Assembly: GCA_963741985.1 (NCBI GenBank)
Contig: CAVUKD010000002.1
Coordinates: forward strand, 682,001 to 746,000
DNA: 64,000 nt
Reading direction: 5' to 3'
Source: Cryomorpha sp963741985
GTDB lineage: Bacteria; Bacteroidota; Bacteroidia; Flavobacteriales_D; Cryomorphaceae
Shown here: positions 12,323-21,380 of the stretch, piece by piece
Position numbering within the stretch: position 1 is the stretch's first letter
Layout: each line of letters opens with the position of its first letter
Position numbers and translations under genes: made by a program
Notes under the pieces: generated by a model
The model's input: only the letters and a program-made list of their open reading frames with translations
Told to the model about the DNA's origin: nothing
The model's database searches: none

Positions 12323-12892
12323 TTGAAAAAAGAATTTATCATATTTGGTTTTATCATTTTCCTCGCTGCTTGTAGCAGTGATCCCCCTGTGCCCAAACCA
12401 GTAGGGTATTACCGCATCGATCTTCCCAAACCGGAATACAAAGCGAAGGATCCGGAAGGGTGTCCTTTTCGGTTTGAAATATCTGACTACAGCCGCTTGG
12501 AGGTTTTTGAGAATGGCCAGCATCCCTGTTGGTTCAATATTGCATATCCGTCTCTCCATGCGCGAATGCACATGACGTATAAAGAGGTGGATGGCAATCT
12601 CCGCGAGTTTCTCGAAGAAGCACGCACACTGGCTTTTGAACATGAAGTAAAAGCCAATAGAATAACTACAAAAGTTATCATGAATGATAGCGTACATGTG
12701 TATGGTTTGATCTACGATCTGGGTGGAAATGTAGCGTCGCCATATCAATTTTACCTCACCGACAGCGTACACAATTTTATTCGCGGTTCGCTCTATTTTA
12801 TGGCGCATCCCAATCCCGATTCCCTCCAGCCTTCGCTCGATTATGTAAAGCGTGATATGGAACATTTTATTGAGACTTTCCGCTGGGAATAG
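12323..12892 (+). CDS. gldD: Gliding motility lipoprotein GldD
   Basis: GldD is an outer-envelope lipoprotein needed for gliding and T9SS function in flavobacteria. The mature part carries the family pattern: PKPVGYYRIDLPKPEY just after the lipid-modified Cys, then CPFRFEI, then CWFNIAYPSLHARMH, and a C-terminal region ending HFIETFRWE. The frame is open from 12173, but the TTG at 12323 puts a short basic n-region and hydrophobic segment (KKEFIIFGFIIFLAAC) directly before the lipobox and gives 189 residues, the usual GldD length. A promoter-like box sits 22 bases upstream. In many flavobacteria gldD lies next to gldE and ssb; here it follows the giant-protein operon. Family call firm, start less so. 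Confidence 0.88.
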   Translation: MKKEFIIFGFIIFLAACSSDPPVPKPVGYYRIDLPKPEYKAKDPEGCPFRFEISDYSRLEVFENGQHPCWFNIAYPSLHARMHMTYKEVDGNLREFLEEARTLAFEHEVKANRITTKVIMNDSVHVYGLIYDLGGNVASPYQFYLTDSVHNFIRGSLYFMAHPNPDSLQPSLDYVKRDMEHFIETFRWE

Positions 12893-12941
12893 AGTTCTTG
12901 ACATTTTTCCTTGTCAATGTGGCCGACAAAATGTGCTTCGA

Positions 12942-12996
12942 TAGGAGTTAGTATGGAGTAAGTATTGAGTTAGGTAGGAGTTAGCATGGAGTAAGT
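12942..12996. repeat. Imperfect direct repeat in the gldD-eamA gap
   Basis: A 22-base unit beginning TAGGAGTTAG occurs at 12942-12963 and 12975-12996 with one mismatch, and a related partial unit lies between them. The surrounding gap (12893-13088) holds no gene. Function unknown. Confidence 0.6.
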
Positions 12997-13088
12997 CAGG
13001 AGTTGCCCTTATCTAAAACTTGAGCAGCCATTGCATCACCTTAGCGTTTATAACAAAGATTCAGAGACTAATTGATTAGCTTCGCGGC

Positions 13089-13995
13089 TTGAAAAATCCC
13101 ACACCATCACCTTTAAAGGACTGGCTGCTCCTTATTCTTCTGGCCCTGATTTGGGGGAGCTCCTTCATTTTGATGAAGCGGGGACTGTTCACCCCTGACG
13201 GAAAGGACTTGTTCACCGGCATCCAGGTAGGTGCGCTTCGAATAATTTTTGCGGCGGTTTTTATTTTGCCACTTGCGTTAAAAAACATCCGGCTGCTCAA
13301 GACGAAGAAAATCTGGTTTCTGCTAATCGTCGGTATTTGTGGAAACGCATTGCCCGCATTTTTATTTGCTACAGCAGAAACCGAAATACCAAGTGGCCTC
13401 GCGGGAATGCTAAATTCTACCACCCCGCTGTTCACACTGATCATCGCATTTTTTATTTTTAAAGTAAATGTAAATAAAGCCCAAGTTATCGGGCTGGTTA
13501 TTGGCTTGATAGCATCTATTGGTTTGCTGTACAGCTCGCAAGGCTTGCCCGGAAAACCCGTGAATTTGTGGTACGCAGTACTCGTGATTATCGCTTGTAT
13601 TGGTTACGCCATCAGTCTGAATACGATCAAGCAATTTCTCCAAAACGAAAAGGCCGTAGCTATCACGGCATTGGCATTATTGCTTGTGAGCCCCGTCGGT
13701 TTTAGCCATTTTGTTGAGTACCGATTTTGTACCTCGCCTTGCAGCAAATGAGGCGGCCTGGCAGGGGCTGGTGGCCGTAGCCATTTTGGGGATTGTCGGT
13801 ACCGCTTTGTCACTGATTATTTTCAATCAACTGGTGCAGGATACCAATACCCTTTTTGCCTCATCTGTCACCTACCTTATCCCGCTGGTGGCCATCGGTT
13901 GGGGCATCTTTGACGGGGAGTATTTAAACCTCCCCCAGATAGCATGTGCGGGATTAATGCTTGGGGGTGTATTATTAATTAACCGCAATAAGTGA
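13089..13995 (+). CDS. EamA/DMT-family drug/metabolite transporter (one frameshift)
   Basis: Inner-membrane transporter of about 301 residues with two EamA domains and around ten membrane segments. Family signatures: WGSSFILMKRGL at the N terminus, ATAETEIPSGLAGMLNSTTPLFT in the first domain, and the matching ASSVTYLIPLVAIGWGIFDGE in the second. The frame breaks in the T-run at 13709-13712. Removing one T joins the first 208 residues to the last 94 with no lost sequence, and the length becomes exactly 302 codons. This looks like a consensus error rather than a dead gene. Only a TTG start is available at 13089. Substrate cannot be told from sequence. Confidence 0.8.
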
Positions 13996-14001
13996 AAATC
14001 T

Positions 14002-14032
14002 TTTGCGTCAGAAATATAAATTAGTATCTTTG
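14002..14032 (+). promoter_or_regulatory. Bacteroidota promoter for rplU-rpmA
   Basis: A complete two-box match: TTTG at 14002-14005, a 19-base spacer, and TATCTTTG at 14025-14032. The rplU ATG lies 41 bases downstream. This is the best promoter in the window. Confidence 0.75.
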
Positions 14033-14073
14033 CCGCCCTTTTAGAATCAATATTTAAAAACCGCCAAAGAGCT

Positions 14074-14781
14074 ATGTACGCAATTATCAACATCGCGGGG
14101 CAGCAATTTAAAGTAGAAAAAGACCAACAGATCTTTGTACACCGTCTTCCGAATAAAGAAGGAGACAAGGTAACATTCGATCAAGTTTTGTTCGTGGAAA
14201 ACGGAGACAAAATGGAAGTTGGCGCCCCCGCTGTATCAGGTGCTACGGTTACTGGAAAAGTAATTGAGCACGTAAAAGGCGATAAAGTTATCGTCTTCAA
14301 AAAGAAACGCCGTAAAGGGTATCAAACCCGTAACGGACACCGTCAGTTGTTTACCAAAATAGCCATTGACGGCATTTCGCTCGACGGGAAAAAAGCTGAA
14401 AAAGCTGAGAAGCCAAAAGCAGCCGAGAAACCCGAAGCTAAAAAAGCTGCTTCTTCCAAGAAAGAAGAAGTAAGCGAAAATCTGGTAACACGTGCGGAGC
14501 ATCGTGCAGAAGCAGATCATATTGAAATCAATATTGATAAAGTGCTTCACAGCATAGGCACTGCTTTGAAAGCGGATGCAGATGATCTTAAATTGATCAA
14601 CGGTATTGGCCCGGTTTTCGAAGAAAAATTGAACGAACTTGGTATTTATACCTTCGAGCAAATCAGCAAACTTAAGGCTGCCGACCGTGAAGAGCTTTCA
14701 GCTATCGAGGGCATTACCCGCGATAAAATTGAAGCTGATGAATGGGTGAAGCAAGCTAAGGAATTGTTGAAAAACAAATAA
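14074..14781 (+). CDS. rplU: 50S ribosomal protein L21 with C-terminal helix-hairpin-helix extension
   Basis: Residues 1 to about 103 are a complete L21 (MYAIINIAGQQFKVEKDQ..., ending in RRKGYQTRNGHRQ...), a large-subunit protein that binds 23S rRNA. It continues for 130 residues beyond the usual end: an Ala/Lys/Glu-rich linker (about 105-155), then a helix-hairpin-helix-like domain (LKLINGIGPVFEEKLNELGI and EELSAIEGITRDKIEADEW). Total 235 residues against about 103 for most L21 proteins. I believe extended forms occur in other flavobacteria. The extension could bind nucleic acid. First gene of an operon with rpmA. Confidence 0.93.
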   Translation: MYAIINIAGQQFKVEKDQQIFVHRLPNKEGDKVTFDQVLFVENGDKMEVGAPAVSGATVTGKVIEHVKGDKVIVFKKKRRKGYQTRNGHRQLFTKIAIDGISLDGKKAEKAEKPKAAEKPEAKKAASSKKEEVSENLVTRAEHRAEADHIEINIDKVLHSIGTALKADADDLKLINGIGPVFEEKLNELGIYTFEQISKLKAADREELSAIEGITRDKIEADEWVKQAKELLKNK

Positions 14782-14812
14782 ATCGAAATTATTCATTAAA
14801 AAAATATAAACC

Positions 14813-15079
14813 ATGGCTCACAAAAAAGGAGTAGGTAGTTCCAAAAACGGTCGCGAATCGCACAGTAAGCGACTTGGAATTAAAATCTTTGGTGGTCAGG
14901 AAGCGATCGCCGGAAACATAATCGTACGTCAGCGCGGAACCAAACATCATCCCGGGTTGAATGTAGGTTGTGGTAAAGATCACACACTTTTTGCGCTTAA
15001 AGACGGAAAAGTGGAATTTTCAAAGCGGAAGGACGACAAGTCATTCGTATCGGTAGTTACCGAGGAAGGTCAAGCCTGA
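14813..15079 (+). CDS. rpmA: 50S ribosomal protein L27
   Basis: An 88-residue L27 beginning MAHKKGVGSSKNGRESHSKR, the form without an N-terminal pre-sequence; its N-terminal tail reaches the peptidyl-transferase centre. The conserved core RQRGTKHHPGLNVGCGKDHTLFA is intact. It lies 31 bases after rplU and is followed directly by a strong terminator, which closes the L21-L27 operon. Confidence 0.97.
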   Translation: MAHKKGVGSSKNGRESHSKRLGIKIFGGQEAIAGNIIVRQRGTKHHPGLNVGCGKDHTLFALKDGKVEFSKRKDDKSFVSVVTEEGQA

Positions 15080-15100
15080 TCGACGAAAACTATAATTTAA

Positions 15101-15130
15101 AACTCCTGCATCGACAGGAGTTTTTTTTTG
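15101..15130 (+). terminator. Rho-independent terminator of rplU-rpmA
   Basis: AACTCCTG, a six-base loop, and CAGGAGTT form a perfect 8-bp stem at 15101-15122, running into about ten T residues. Confidence 0.9.
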
Positions 15131-15182
15131 ACCTGATTTTTCCGCCCTTTTTTGCTAATTTCGAACCTCAAAAATATCCCGA

Positions 15183-16460
15183 ATGCTGGACTTAAATTAC
15201 CTACGAGAAAACAGAGATGAAGCCGTTGAGCGTCTGAATAAAAGATGCAATGACAGCTATGAAAAACTTGTAGATGAAGCGATTGAAATAGATAAACAAC
15301 GCAGAGCAATTCAATACCAACTCGACGATAAACTTGCCGAGCTCAATAAAGCCTCGAAAGAAATCGGCAAACTCATGCAGACCGGGAAACATCAGGAAGC
15401 CGAAACGTTGAAAAACGACATCGCAAAAAGCAAGGAAGATTCTCAAAGGCTGAAGCAGGAACAGAGCGATCTCGATGCTTCGCTGATGAAAACACTTTAC
15501 CAATTGCCTAACGCTCCGCACCATTCTGTAAAGAAAGGAAAGAGCGATGCCGACAACGAAGTGATTCTCGAGCAGGGAGACCTTCCAAAACTTCCAGCAG
15601 AGGCTGTTCCACACTGGGATCTTGCTTCAAAATACAATCTGATTAATTTCGAACTTGGCGTAAAAATCACGGGAGCCGGATTTCCGGTTTATCGCGGAAA
15701 AGGTGCGCGGCTCCAACGGGCATTGATTAGTTTCTTCCTCGATGAAGCCACCAAAGCCGGTTACGAAGAGATCATCCCGCCGCTATTGGTGAATGAGGCT
15801 TCCGGAATTGGTACCGGCCAACTTCCCGACAAGGAAGGGCAAATGTATTATGTTGGAGCTGATGATCTCTACCTTATCCCCACTGCGGAAGTGCCGATTA
15901 CAAATATTTACCGTGACGTAATTCTCAAGAAAGAAGAAATGCCGGTAAAAGCGACCGGTTACACGCCTTGTTTTCGGAGAGAGGCCGGATCGTATGGAAA
16001 GGATGTGCGCGGATTGAACCGTCTGCACCAATTCGACAAAGTAGAAATTGTACAAATCACAGAACCGGAGCACAGTTATGAGGTACTCGATCAGATGATC
16101 GCACATGTGGAGAGCCTGCTCACCAAGCTGGATCTTCCTTTCCGACTATTGCGATTATGCGGGGGCGATTTGGGATTTGCCGCAGCCATCACCTACGATT
16201 TTGAAGTGTATTCGGCGGCACAGGAAAAATGGCTTGAAGTGAGTTCCGTTTCCAATTTCGAATCTTATCAGAGCAATCGGCTTAAATGCCGCTACAAACC
16301 TGAGGACAGCAAGAAAACCCAATTGGTGCACACACTCAACGGTTCTGCACTGGCTTTGCCGCGAATTTTGGCTGCAGTTCTCGAAAACAATCAAACCGAA
16401 AACGGAATTTCCATTCCACACGTTCTGCATCCGTACACCGGATTTAAAACTATTGAATAA
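15183..16460 (+). CDS. serS: Seryl-tRNA synthetase
   Basis: Class II aminoacyl-tRNA synthetase that charges tRNA-Ser. The 425 residues match the usual length. An N-terminal antiparallel coiled-coil arm (about 1-105) is followed by the catalytic domain: a motif 1 region (GARLQRALISFFLDEA), TAEVPITNIY serine/ATP contacts, motif 2 FRREAGSYGKDVRGLNRLHQF, and motif 3 NGSALALPRILAAVLE. It is separated from rpmA by a terminator, so it probably has its own promoter. Confidence 0.97.
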   Translation: MLDLNYLRENRDEAVERLNKRCNDSYEKLVDEAIEIDKQRRAIQYQLDDKLAELNKASKEIGKLMQTGKHQEAETLKNDIAKSKEDSQRLKQEQSDLDASLMKTLYQLPNAPHHSVKKGKSDADNEVILEQGDLPKLPAEAVPHWDLASKYNLINFELGVKITGAGFPVYRGKGARLQRALISFFLDEATKAGYEEIIPPLLVNEASGIGTGQLPDKEGQMYYVGADDLYLIPTAEVPITNIYRDVILKKEEMPVKATGYTPCFRREAGSYGKDVRGLNRLHQFDKVEIVQITEPEHSYEVLDQMIAHVESLLTKLDLPFRLLRLCGGDLGFAAAITYDFEVYSAAQEKWLEVSSVSNFESYQSNRLKCRYKPEDSKKTQLVHTLNGSALALPRILAAVLENNQTENGISIPHVLHPYTGFKTIE

Positions 16461-16462
16461 TA

Positions 16463-17011
16463 ATGAAAAGACTCACTATCCTTATAGTAGTACTATTTAC
16501 AGCAGTGGCCTGTAATCAGACCCATTACAAAGCCGAAATCAATAACGTGGACGGCCTTTTAGCAAAAATAGATTCATCAGATAAGCAACTCGCAGCTCTT
16601 GACACCACCGGATTGGAAGCCGCCAACCACAATTTCAAGCAAAAATTTCAGTATATTCAGCAACTCCATGAAGAGAAAGGGGATACAATAGGCCGCGATT
16701 TGGCTTTTTTGCTGGCTGATATTCGCGGATTGCGAAAACCTTATGCCCATTTGAAATCTGATTATGTTGATGCAAAAAAAGAACTGGATTTCTCCAAAAA
16801 TCAACTCTTAAATTTACGCCACGATTTGGAGAACAATCTTTTAGATACTAATATCGTTCATAAGGTAGTGGAAACCGAAAGTGAAGCTACCCAAGAAGCA
16901 ATTTTTCAAACGCAATCAGTATTGGAGAAAAAAGAGGCATTAGATCGAAAATCAGCGATTCTCCTTCCGAAAATGGATAGCATTATAGCGATTATTAAAG
17001 AAAATAAATGA
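16463..17011 (+). CDS. Small predicted lipoprotein, helical, unknown function
   Basis: A 182-residue protein starting two bases after serS. MKRLTILIVVLFTAVAC is a lipoprotein signal with Cys17 as the lipidated residue. The rest is charged and helical with likely coiled coil (LLAKIDSSDKQLAALDTTGLE; KKELDFSKNQLLNLRHDLE). Its stop overlaps the start of the next gene (ATGA), so the lipoprotein and the TPR protein are probably made together and may work together in the envelope. No known catalytic motif. Confidence 0.75.
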   Translation: MKRLTILIVVLFTAVACNQTHYKAEINNVDGLLAKIDSSDKQLAALDTTGLEAANHNFKQKFQYIQQLHEEKGDTIGRDLAFLLADIRGLRKPYAHLKSDYVDAKKELDFSKNQLLNLRHDLENNLLDTNIVHKVVETESEATQEAIFQTQSVLEKKEALDRKSAILLPKMDSIIAIIKENK

Positions 17012-18876
17012 ATCGTATAGCTGTCATATTTAGTTTTTTGGTTCTGCTTATTTCAAGTGGATTGTCAGCACAGGCTACTACTGACGAGCAACTCGCTTCG
17101 TACTACCTCGATTCGGGCGATTACGAAAAGGCATTGATGTATTATGAAAAGCTATATGATACTGAGGCTTCCGCCAAAAATTACGATGGGCTGCTCACCT
17201 GCTACACCAAAATTGAAAATTATCGCGATGCAGAAAAGCTTGTGAAGCGCCAACTGAAACGGTTCAATTCAAATGTGTATTACATCGACCTGGGTTCAGT
17301 TTACGAAGCACAGGGAGAAAACGGCAAAGCGAAGGACGCATATCAGGAAGCCATCGACAACATGCCTGAAAGTCAGGGAATAGTGATCCGTACGGCCAAT
17401 GAATTTTTGCGCAGGAATAAGCTCGATCTCGCACTAGAGACCTACGAAACCGGAAAGAAATTGCTCAAAGGCAAATATCCTTTCAGTTACGAAATAGCCA
17501 GCCTTTACGGTACGATGGGCGACACTCAAAAGATGATCAACGAATATCTCGACCTGATTGATTACAATTCGGCTTATTTGCAAACGGTTCAAAATGCACT
17601 GAACCGCAGCATCGATTTTGCCGGTGACAATGAAAATGTGGAATTGCTCCGTGAAGAGCTCCTGCGTCGCGTTCAAAAAAGTCCGTCAGAAACCGTTTAC
17701 AGTGAGATGCTTACCTGGCTTTTTCTTCAAAAGAGGGATTTTAATTCTGCTTATGTACAGATAAAAGCCATCGACAAGCGACTCAACGAAGATGGTGAAA
17801 GAATGCTCAACCTCGCCAATCTTTGCGCCAACAACGGAGCGTACAATGTTGCCGGAAAATGCTTTAAATTTATCGTTGATAAGGGAAAGGACAACCGTTT
17901 TTACACTTATGCCCGTGCCGGGATGCTCAACGCCCGGTTTGAAGAACTAAAAGAAACATATCCACCTGATAGCGTAAAATTTAATGCGCTGCGTAAAGAT
18001 TATTCCAGTGCCATATCCGAAATGGGGGCAAGCCGCGAGACCGTGGAACTCTTCCGCGAAAAGGCATCGCTTGAGGCTTATTATCTGGGCGATTTGGAAG
18101 AGGCGAATGTGACCTTGAATAACGCGCTTGACATTCCGGGAATAAACCCCGAGACCGCAGCAGAAATAAAGCTTGAGCTGGCGCGTATCCTTATAGCGCG
18201 CGACTATGTCTGGGACGCTTCTCTCCTATCCTCTCAGGTAGATAAGGATTTCAAAAACGACGTACTCGGCTATGAAGCAAAGTTCCTGAACGCCAAAATA
18301 AGCTATTATACAGGCGATTTTGACTGGGCACAGGCACAACTTGATGTGCTGAAAGGATCGACGTCCAAACTCATCAGCAATGACGCTATGGACCTCTCCC
18401 TGCTCATTACCGACAATATGAACATGGACACGATTTACGATCCCATGCTTATGTATGCACGTGCCGACTTATTGACCGTTCAACGAAAATATCCCGAGGC
18501 TATTTCCACCCTTGACAGCATCTTGACCAAGTATCCCGGAAATCCCTTGATAGATGAAATTTTGCTACAGCGTGCAAAAATCGCTGAAGCGCAATACCGG
18601 TTTGAAGATGCGGTAACCTTTTATCAAAAAATTATTACCGATCACTATTTCGATATCACTGCTGATAATGCGCTTTTCGACATGGCCGATCTTTACGAGC
18701 ACAAGCTAAACAATCCCGAAAAGGCGCAGGAATATTACAAGCAGTTGATGGTTGACTTTCCCGGGAGCCTATTTGTGGTAGAGGCGCGTAAGAGATACCG
18801 TGCACTCCGCGGTGATGAGCCAGAAGTGCCGGGAAACGAAAGTTTCCAGAAGATAAACAAAGATTCTATTCCGTAA
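17008..18876 (+). CDS. Secreted tetratricopeptide-repeat protein
   Basis: 622 residues with a signal peptide (MNRIAVIFSFLVLLISSGLSAQ) followed by repeated TPR helix pairs along the whole length (YYLDSGDYEKALMYYEKLY, GSVYEAQGENGKAKDAYQEA, KIAEAQYRFEDAVTFYQKII, ALFDMADLYEHKLNNPEKAQ). TPR arrays are protein-binding scaffolds; here the scaffold would be periplasmic. Coupled by a 4-base overlap to the upstream lipoprotein. The 3' end overlaps the convergent YhhN gene by 11 bases. Specific partners are unknown. Confidence 0.82.
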   Translation: MNRIAVIFSFLVLLISSGLSAQATTDEQLASYYLDSGDYEKALMYYEKLYDTEASAKNYDGLLTCYTKIENYRDAEKLVKRQLKRFNSNVYYIDLGSVYEAQGENGKAKDAYQEAIDNMPESQGIVIRTANEFLRRNKLDLALETYETGKKLLKGKYPFSYEIASLYGTMGDTQKMINEYLDLIDYNSAYLQTVQNALNRSIDFAGDNENVELLREELLRRVQKSPSETVYSEMLTWLFLQKRDFNSAYVQIKAIDKRLNEDGERMLNLANLCANNGAYNVAGKCFKFIVDKGKDNRFYTYARAGMLNARFEELKETYPPDSVKFNALRKDYSSAISEMGASRETVELFREKASLEAYYLGDLEEANVTLNNALDIPGINPETAAEIKLELARILIARDYVWDASLLSSQVDKDFKNDVLGYEAKFLNAKISYYTGDFDWAQAQLDVLKGSTSKLISNDAMDLSLLITDNMNMDTIYDPMLMYARADLLTVQRKYPEAISTLDSILTKYPGNPLIDEILLQRAKIAEAQYRFEDAVTFYQKIITDHYFDITADNALFDMADLYEHKLNNPEKAQEYYKQLMVDFPGSLFVVEARKRYRALRGDEPEVPGNESFQKINKDSIP

Positions 18877-19567
18877 CCAATCCCGCTGTGGCTTTCACTT
18901 GCCGCAGTGCGCCTAGCATGATGCACAGCTGAGCAATCCCGTAAGTTCCCATTATCAGAATATGCGCGCCGGTGAGGTGATGCATAAATTTATTCCAGGC
19001 CAGGAGACTATCTGAAGCTACAAAAAGTAAGGCGCCGATTGCAATGAGCCAGAAACTAACTGTCCCCACGCGACCATAGCGATTCACGGCTAAAAGAAGC
19101 ATGAGTGAAATGACCGTGATGTATGCAATTACCGGTCCCGCCATTTTCCCTAAATGTTCTTTGATAGCTCTGAAAAAGAAAATTCCGTACCCTAAAATCA
19201 AGATCATAATCCATCCTTGCTTTTTGATAAGCTCCACTTGATGGTTTTGGAGATACACTTTCGTAAATGCCCAGAGATAGCAGATATGGGCAATTAAGAA
19301 TGCACCCAATCCCAGCGCAAAATACCGCGAAGATCCCGCTTGAAACATAAGCAATACATCTCCGATAAAGGAGAAGAAAAGGCCTCCAACGATAAGCTTT
19401 CGGAATTTTCCATAATCCATTCGCTGGGTACTGAAAATAAAAAAGAAGAGCAGAGAACTCAAGAGGAGCGGCTTGGAAGCCCATTCCAGAAAATTGTACC
19501 CAAGACTACCTGCGATGAGGTGTACAAGTAAAATAATGCTGTAAAAAATAATGAAGATACGTTTCAC
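18866..19567 (-). CDS. YhhN/TMEM86 family membrane protein (lysoplasmalogenase-like)
   Basis: A 233-residue protein with about seven or eight membrane segments and the family's conserved patches: KPLLLSSLLFFF, FIGDVLLMF, GAFLIAHICYLWAF, and a second acidic cluster GALLFVASDSLLAWNKF. Animal TMEM86 and some bacterial relatives hydrolyse the vinyl-ether bond of lysoplasmalogens. The two Asp patches (GDVLLM and SDSLLA) expected for catalysis are present. Its start overlaps the stop of the alkylglycerol monooxygenase-like gene by 4 bases, so the two are co-transcribed. Substrate here is inferred, not shown. Confidence 0.8.
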   Translation of the reverse strand: MKRIFIIFYSIILLVHLIAGSLGYNFLEWASKPLLLSSLLFFFIFSTQRMDYGKFRKLIVGGLFFSFIGDVLLMFQAGSSRYFALGLGAFLIAHICYLWAFTKVYLQNHQVELIKKQGWIMILILGYGIFFFRAIKEHLGKMAGPVIAYITVISLMLLLAVNRYGRVGTVSFWLIAIGALLFVASDSLLAWNKFMHHLTGAHILIMGTYGIAQLCIMLGALRQVKATAGLVTE

Positions 19568-20793
19568 TCGGCGGCGACTAAATGGTGGAAATTTACATTG
19601 AATAATACCGGAATAGAAATAAGGGCGATGATCAAAACGGTAACAGGCACCCCTACTCCCGCCTGTTCTGAATAATTGAGATAAAGCGCCAGAAGGAACG
19701 TAAAGACAAAACGAAATACCTCCAGACGAATAGCTTGTTGCTTATTTTCGAAGAGCATTCCGAGGGCAGCAACAGACAAAATAATGAGTCCGGCGATAAG
19801 AATTTGAAGCGAAAGCGTATAATGACTTAATGTGAACAAGAAAAGAGCCGTAACTCCTAATATTCCGACATACTGTGCGAAGAGGTAAAAATTTAAGCCC
19901 GGCGAAATCGAAATATCATATTTTTGATAGGTTTTGGGATCCACTTCTTTCGGCGCGTGGAAACCTCCCATTTCGGCGGGATACCACCCCGGTTTGGCAA
20001 ACGTAAACCGCACCTTATTCCAAAACCCGGGAATGGTTCTTAATTCTTTAAAAAGCAGAATAAACGGCTGAATATTGGCCATTAATGGATTCCAGGAGTT
20101 GATCGGAGTAGTAATTCCGTAGGTAGGGTGTTCTTCTTCTTTCTGAAAAGTACCAAACATTTTATCCCAGATAATAAGGCTGCCGGCATGGTTGCGATCG
20201 ATGTATTTCGGATTGCGACCGTGGTGCACCCTGTGATGTGAAGGCGTATTAAAAACGGCTGAAAACCAACGCGGCATTTTATCGATCACTTCGGTGTGAA
20301 TCCAGAATTGATAGAGCAGATTTATCGCACTTACCAGTAAAAACCACTCCGTTTTAAATCCGAGTATGGCAAGCGGGAAATAAAAATAGAACGTAAACAT
20401 TTTCTGAAAAACACTTTGCCGTAAGGCCACCGAAAGGTTGTAATCTTCGCTTTGATGGTGGACTACATGGCCGAGCCAAAACAGATTGACTTCATGGCTC
20501 GTGCGATGTGCCCAGTAATAGAAAAAATCGACACCGATAAAGCAAAGGACTATCCAATACCAGGCATTGCTAAGCTCAAACAGCGCGAAATGATTGAAAA
20601 CAAAAGCGTAGGCCGCGATAGTAAAAACCTTGGCAAAAACACCCGTTAGCTGCTCCACTATCCCGCAACTGATATTGGTTACGGCATCATTAAGGCGGTA
20701 GAGTTTTCGATTTTTGAAATATCCATATCCGATTTCCATCCCGATAAGGATAAAAAATACAGGAATGGATAATATTACGGGATTGAGATCCAT
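19564..20793 (-). CDS. Fatty-acid hydroxylase superfamily protein, alkylglycerol monooxygenase-like
   Basis: A 409-residue integral membrane di-iron protein. The histidine clusters are clear: WAHRTSHE, GHVVHHQSEDYN, and SHHRVHHGRNPKYIDRN, with a further His in WIHTEVIDKMP. The long C-terminal set of membrane segments after the catalytic core resembles animal alkylglycerol monooxygenase (TMEM195), which cleaves glyceryl ethers, more than compact sterol desaturases. The adjacent overlapping YhhN/TMEM86-like gene supports an ether-lipid role. A sterol or fatty-acid hydroxylase remains possible. Confidence 0.82.
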   Translation of the reverse strand: MDLNPVILSIPVFFILIGMEIGYGYFKNRKLYRLNDAVTNISCGIVEQLTGVFAKVFTIAAYAFVFNHFALFELSNAWYWIVLCFIGVDFFYYWAHRTSHEVNLFWLGHVVHHQSEDYNLSVALRQSVFQKMFTFYFYFPLAILGFKTEWFLLVSAINLLYQFWIHTEVIDKMPRWFSAVFNTPSHHRVHHGRNPKYIDRNHAGSLIIWDKMFGTFQKEEEHPTYGITTPINSWNPLMANIQPFILLFKELRTIPGFWNKVRFTFAKPGWYPAEMGGFHAPKEVDPKTYQKYDISISPGLNFYLFAQYVGILGVTALFLFTLSHYTLSLQILIAGLIILSVAALGMLFENKQQAIRLEVFRFVFTFLLALYLNYSEQAGVGVPVTVLIIALISIPVLFNVNFHHLVAAE

Positions 20794-20810
20794 TTAGTGT
20801 TTGGGAATAT

Positions 20811-20818
20811 CAAAAATA
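20811..20818 (-). promoter_or_regulatory. Possible -7 element for the monooxygenase-YhhN operon
   Basis: On the minus strand TATTTTTG matches TAnnTTTG, 18 bases before the ATG at 20793. No clear -33 box. Confidence 0.45.
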
Positions 20819-20964
20819 CGAATTTGGGATTGAATGTAAAGGTAGCGGGAAGTTAAATTGTCTGGATTGGGAAAATTGAGTGAATGGTTCGAATCTTATA
20901 ATGGCTAAGAACTTTTATCTTTCAAAAAGATGAAAGGAGCACATTTTTTCCAAAAAGGGTTTTC

Positions 20965-21093
20965 TTGACTGAAACACCAACATACCCTGCCGGTATGGAT
21001 TTTATGCAAACCGGATTGCTTGAGCAACCGCAAACAGTTGGTACTGATTCCAATATCTGCCAGCCTTTACGGCAGAAATTTAAAATAATTTAG
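20965..21093 (+). pseudogene. Vestige of a cassette second gene; rest of the 587-base gap has no gene
   Basis: The plus strand here translates to ...YPAGMDFMQTGLLEQP..., closely matching GQDFMQTGLLVRP in the second gene of cassette 1 and IDFMYTGLLERP in the 807-residue protein. It has no proper start and stops at 21093 after about 43 codons. I read it as the remains of a fourth cassette. The remainder of the gap (20794-21380) holds only a 42-codon ATG reading frame at 21124, which I do not trust, and an imperfect hairpin near 21309-21330. Confidence 0.55.
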
Positions 21094-21380
21094 TAAATTC
21101 AGAGCCCGTTTTAACCAATCGCTATGAATATACCATCAAGCCTCTATCCCGAAGCCCCAAGTCAACAGTGGAATCAACAAAAACTTTATTCTTGGAATCA
21201 AAGCACATTATTAGATACCGCGCATCCTCCGGCGGGTAGCTGCCGCTAAAAACTTTCCCCCTTCAATCACCAAAGCCGATTCGTATTTGGCGAATGCCTC
21301 AGAAGCGTTCTCAAGGAAAACCTTGTTGAGGTATCTTCACGAATCTTTCAATTTTAATCAATATTAATTTCTTCACGATT

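Noticed and set aside
12305..12904. 199-codon frame antisense to gldD
   Set aside because: The plus strand holds a clear GldD; the antisense frame has no recognisable features.
21215..21235. ATTAGATACC word resembling a conserved 16S rRNA stretch
   Set aside because: Only ten bases match and flanking sequence is unlike rRNA.
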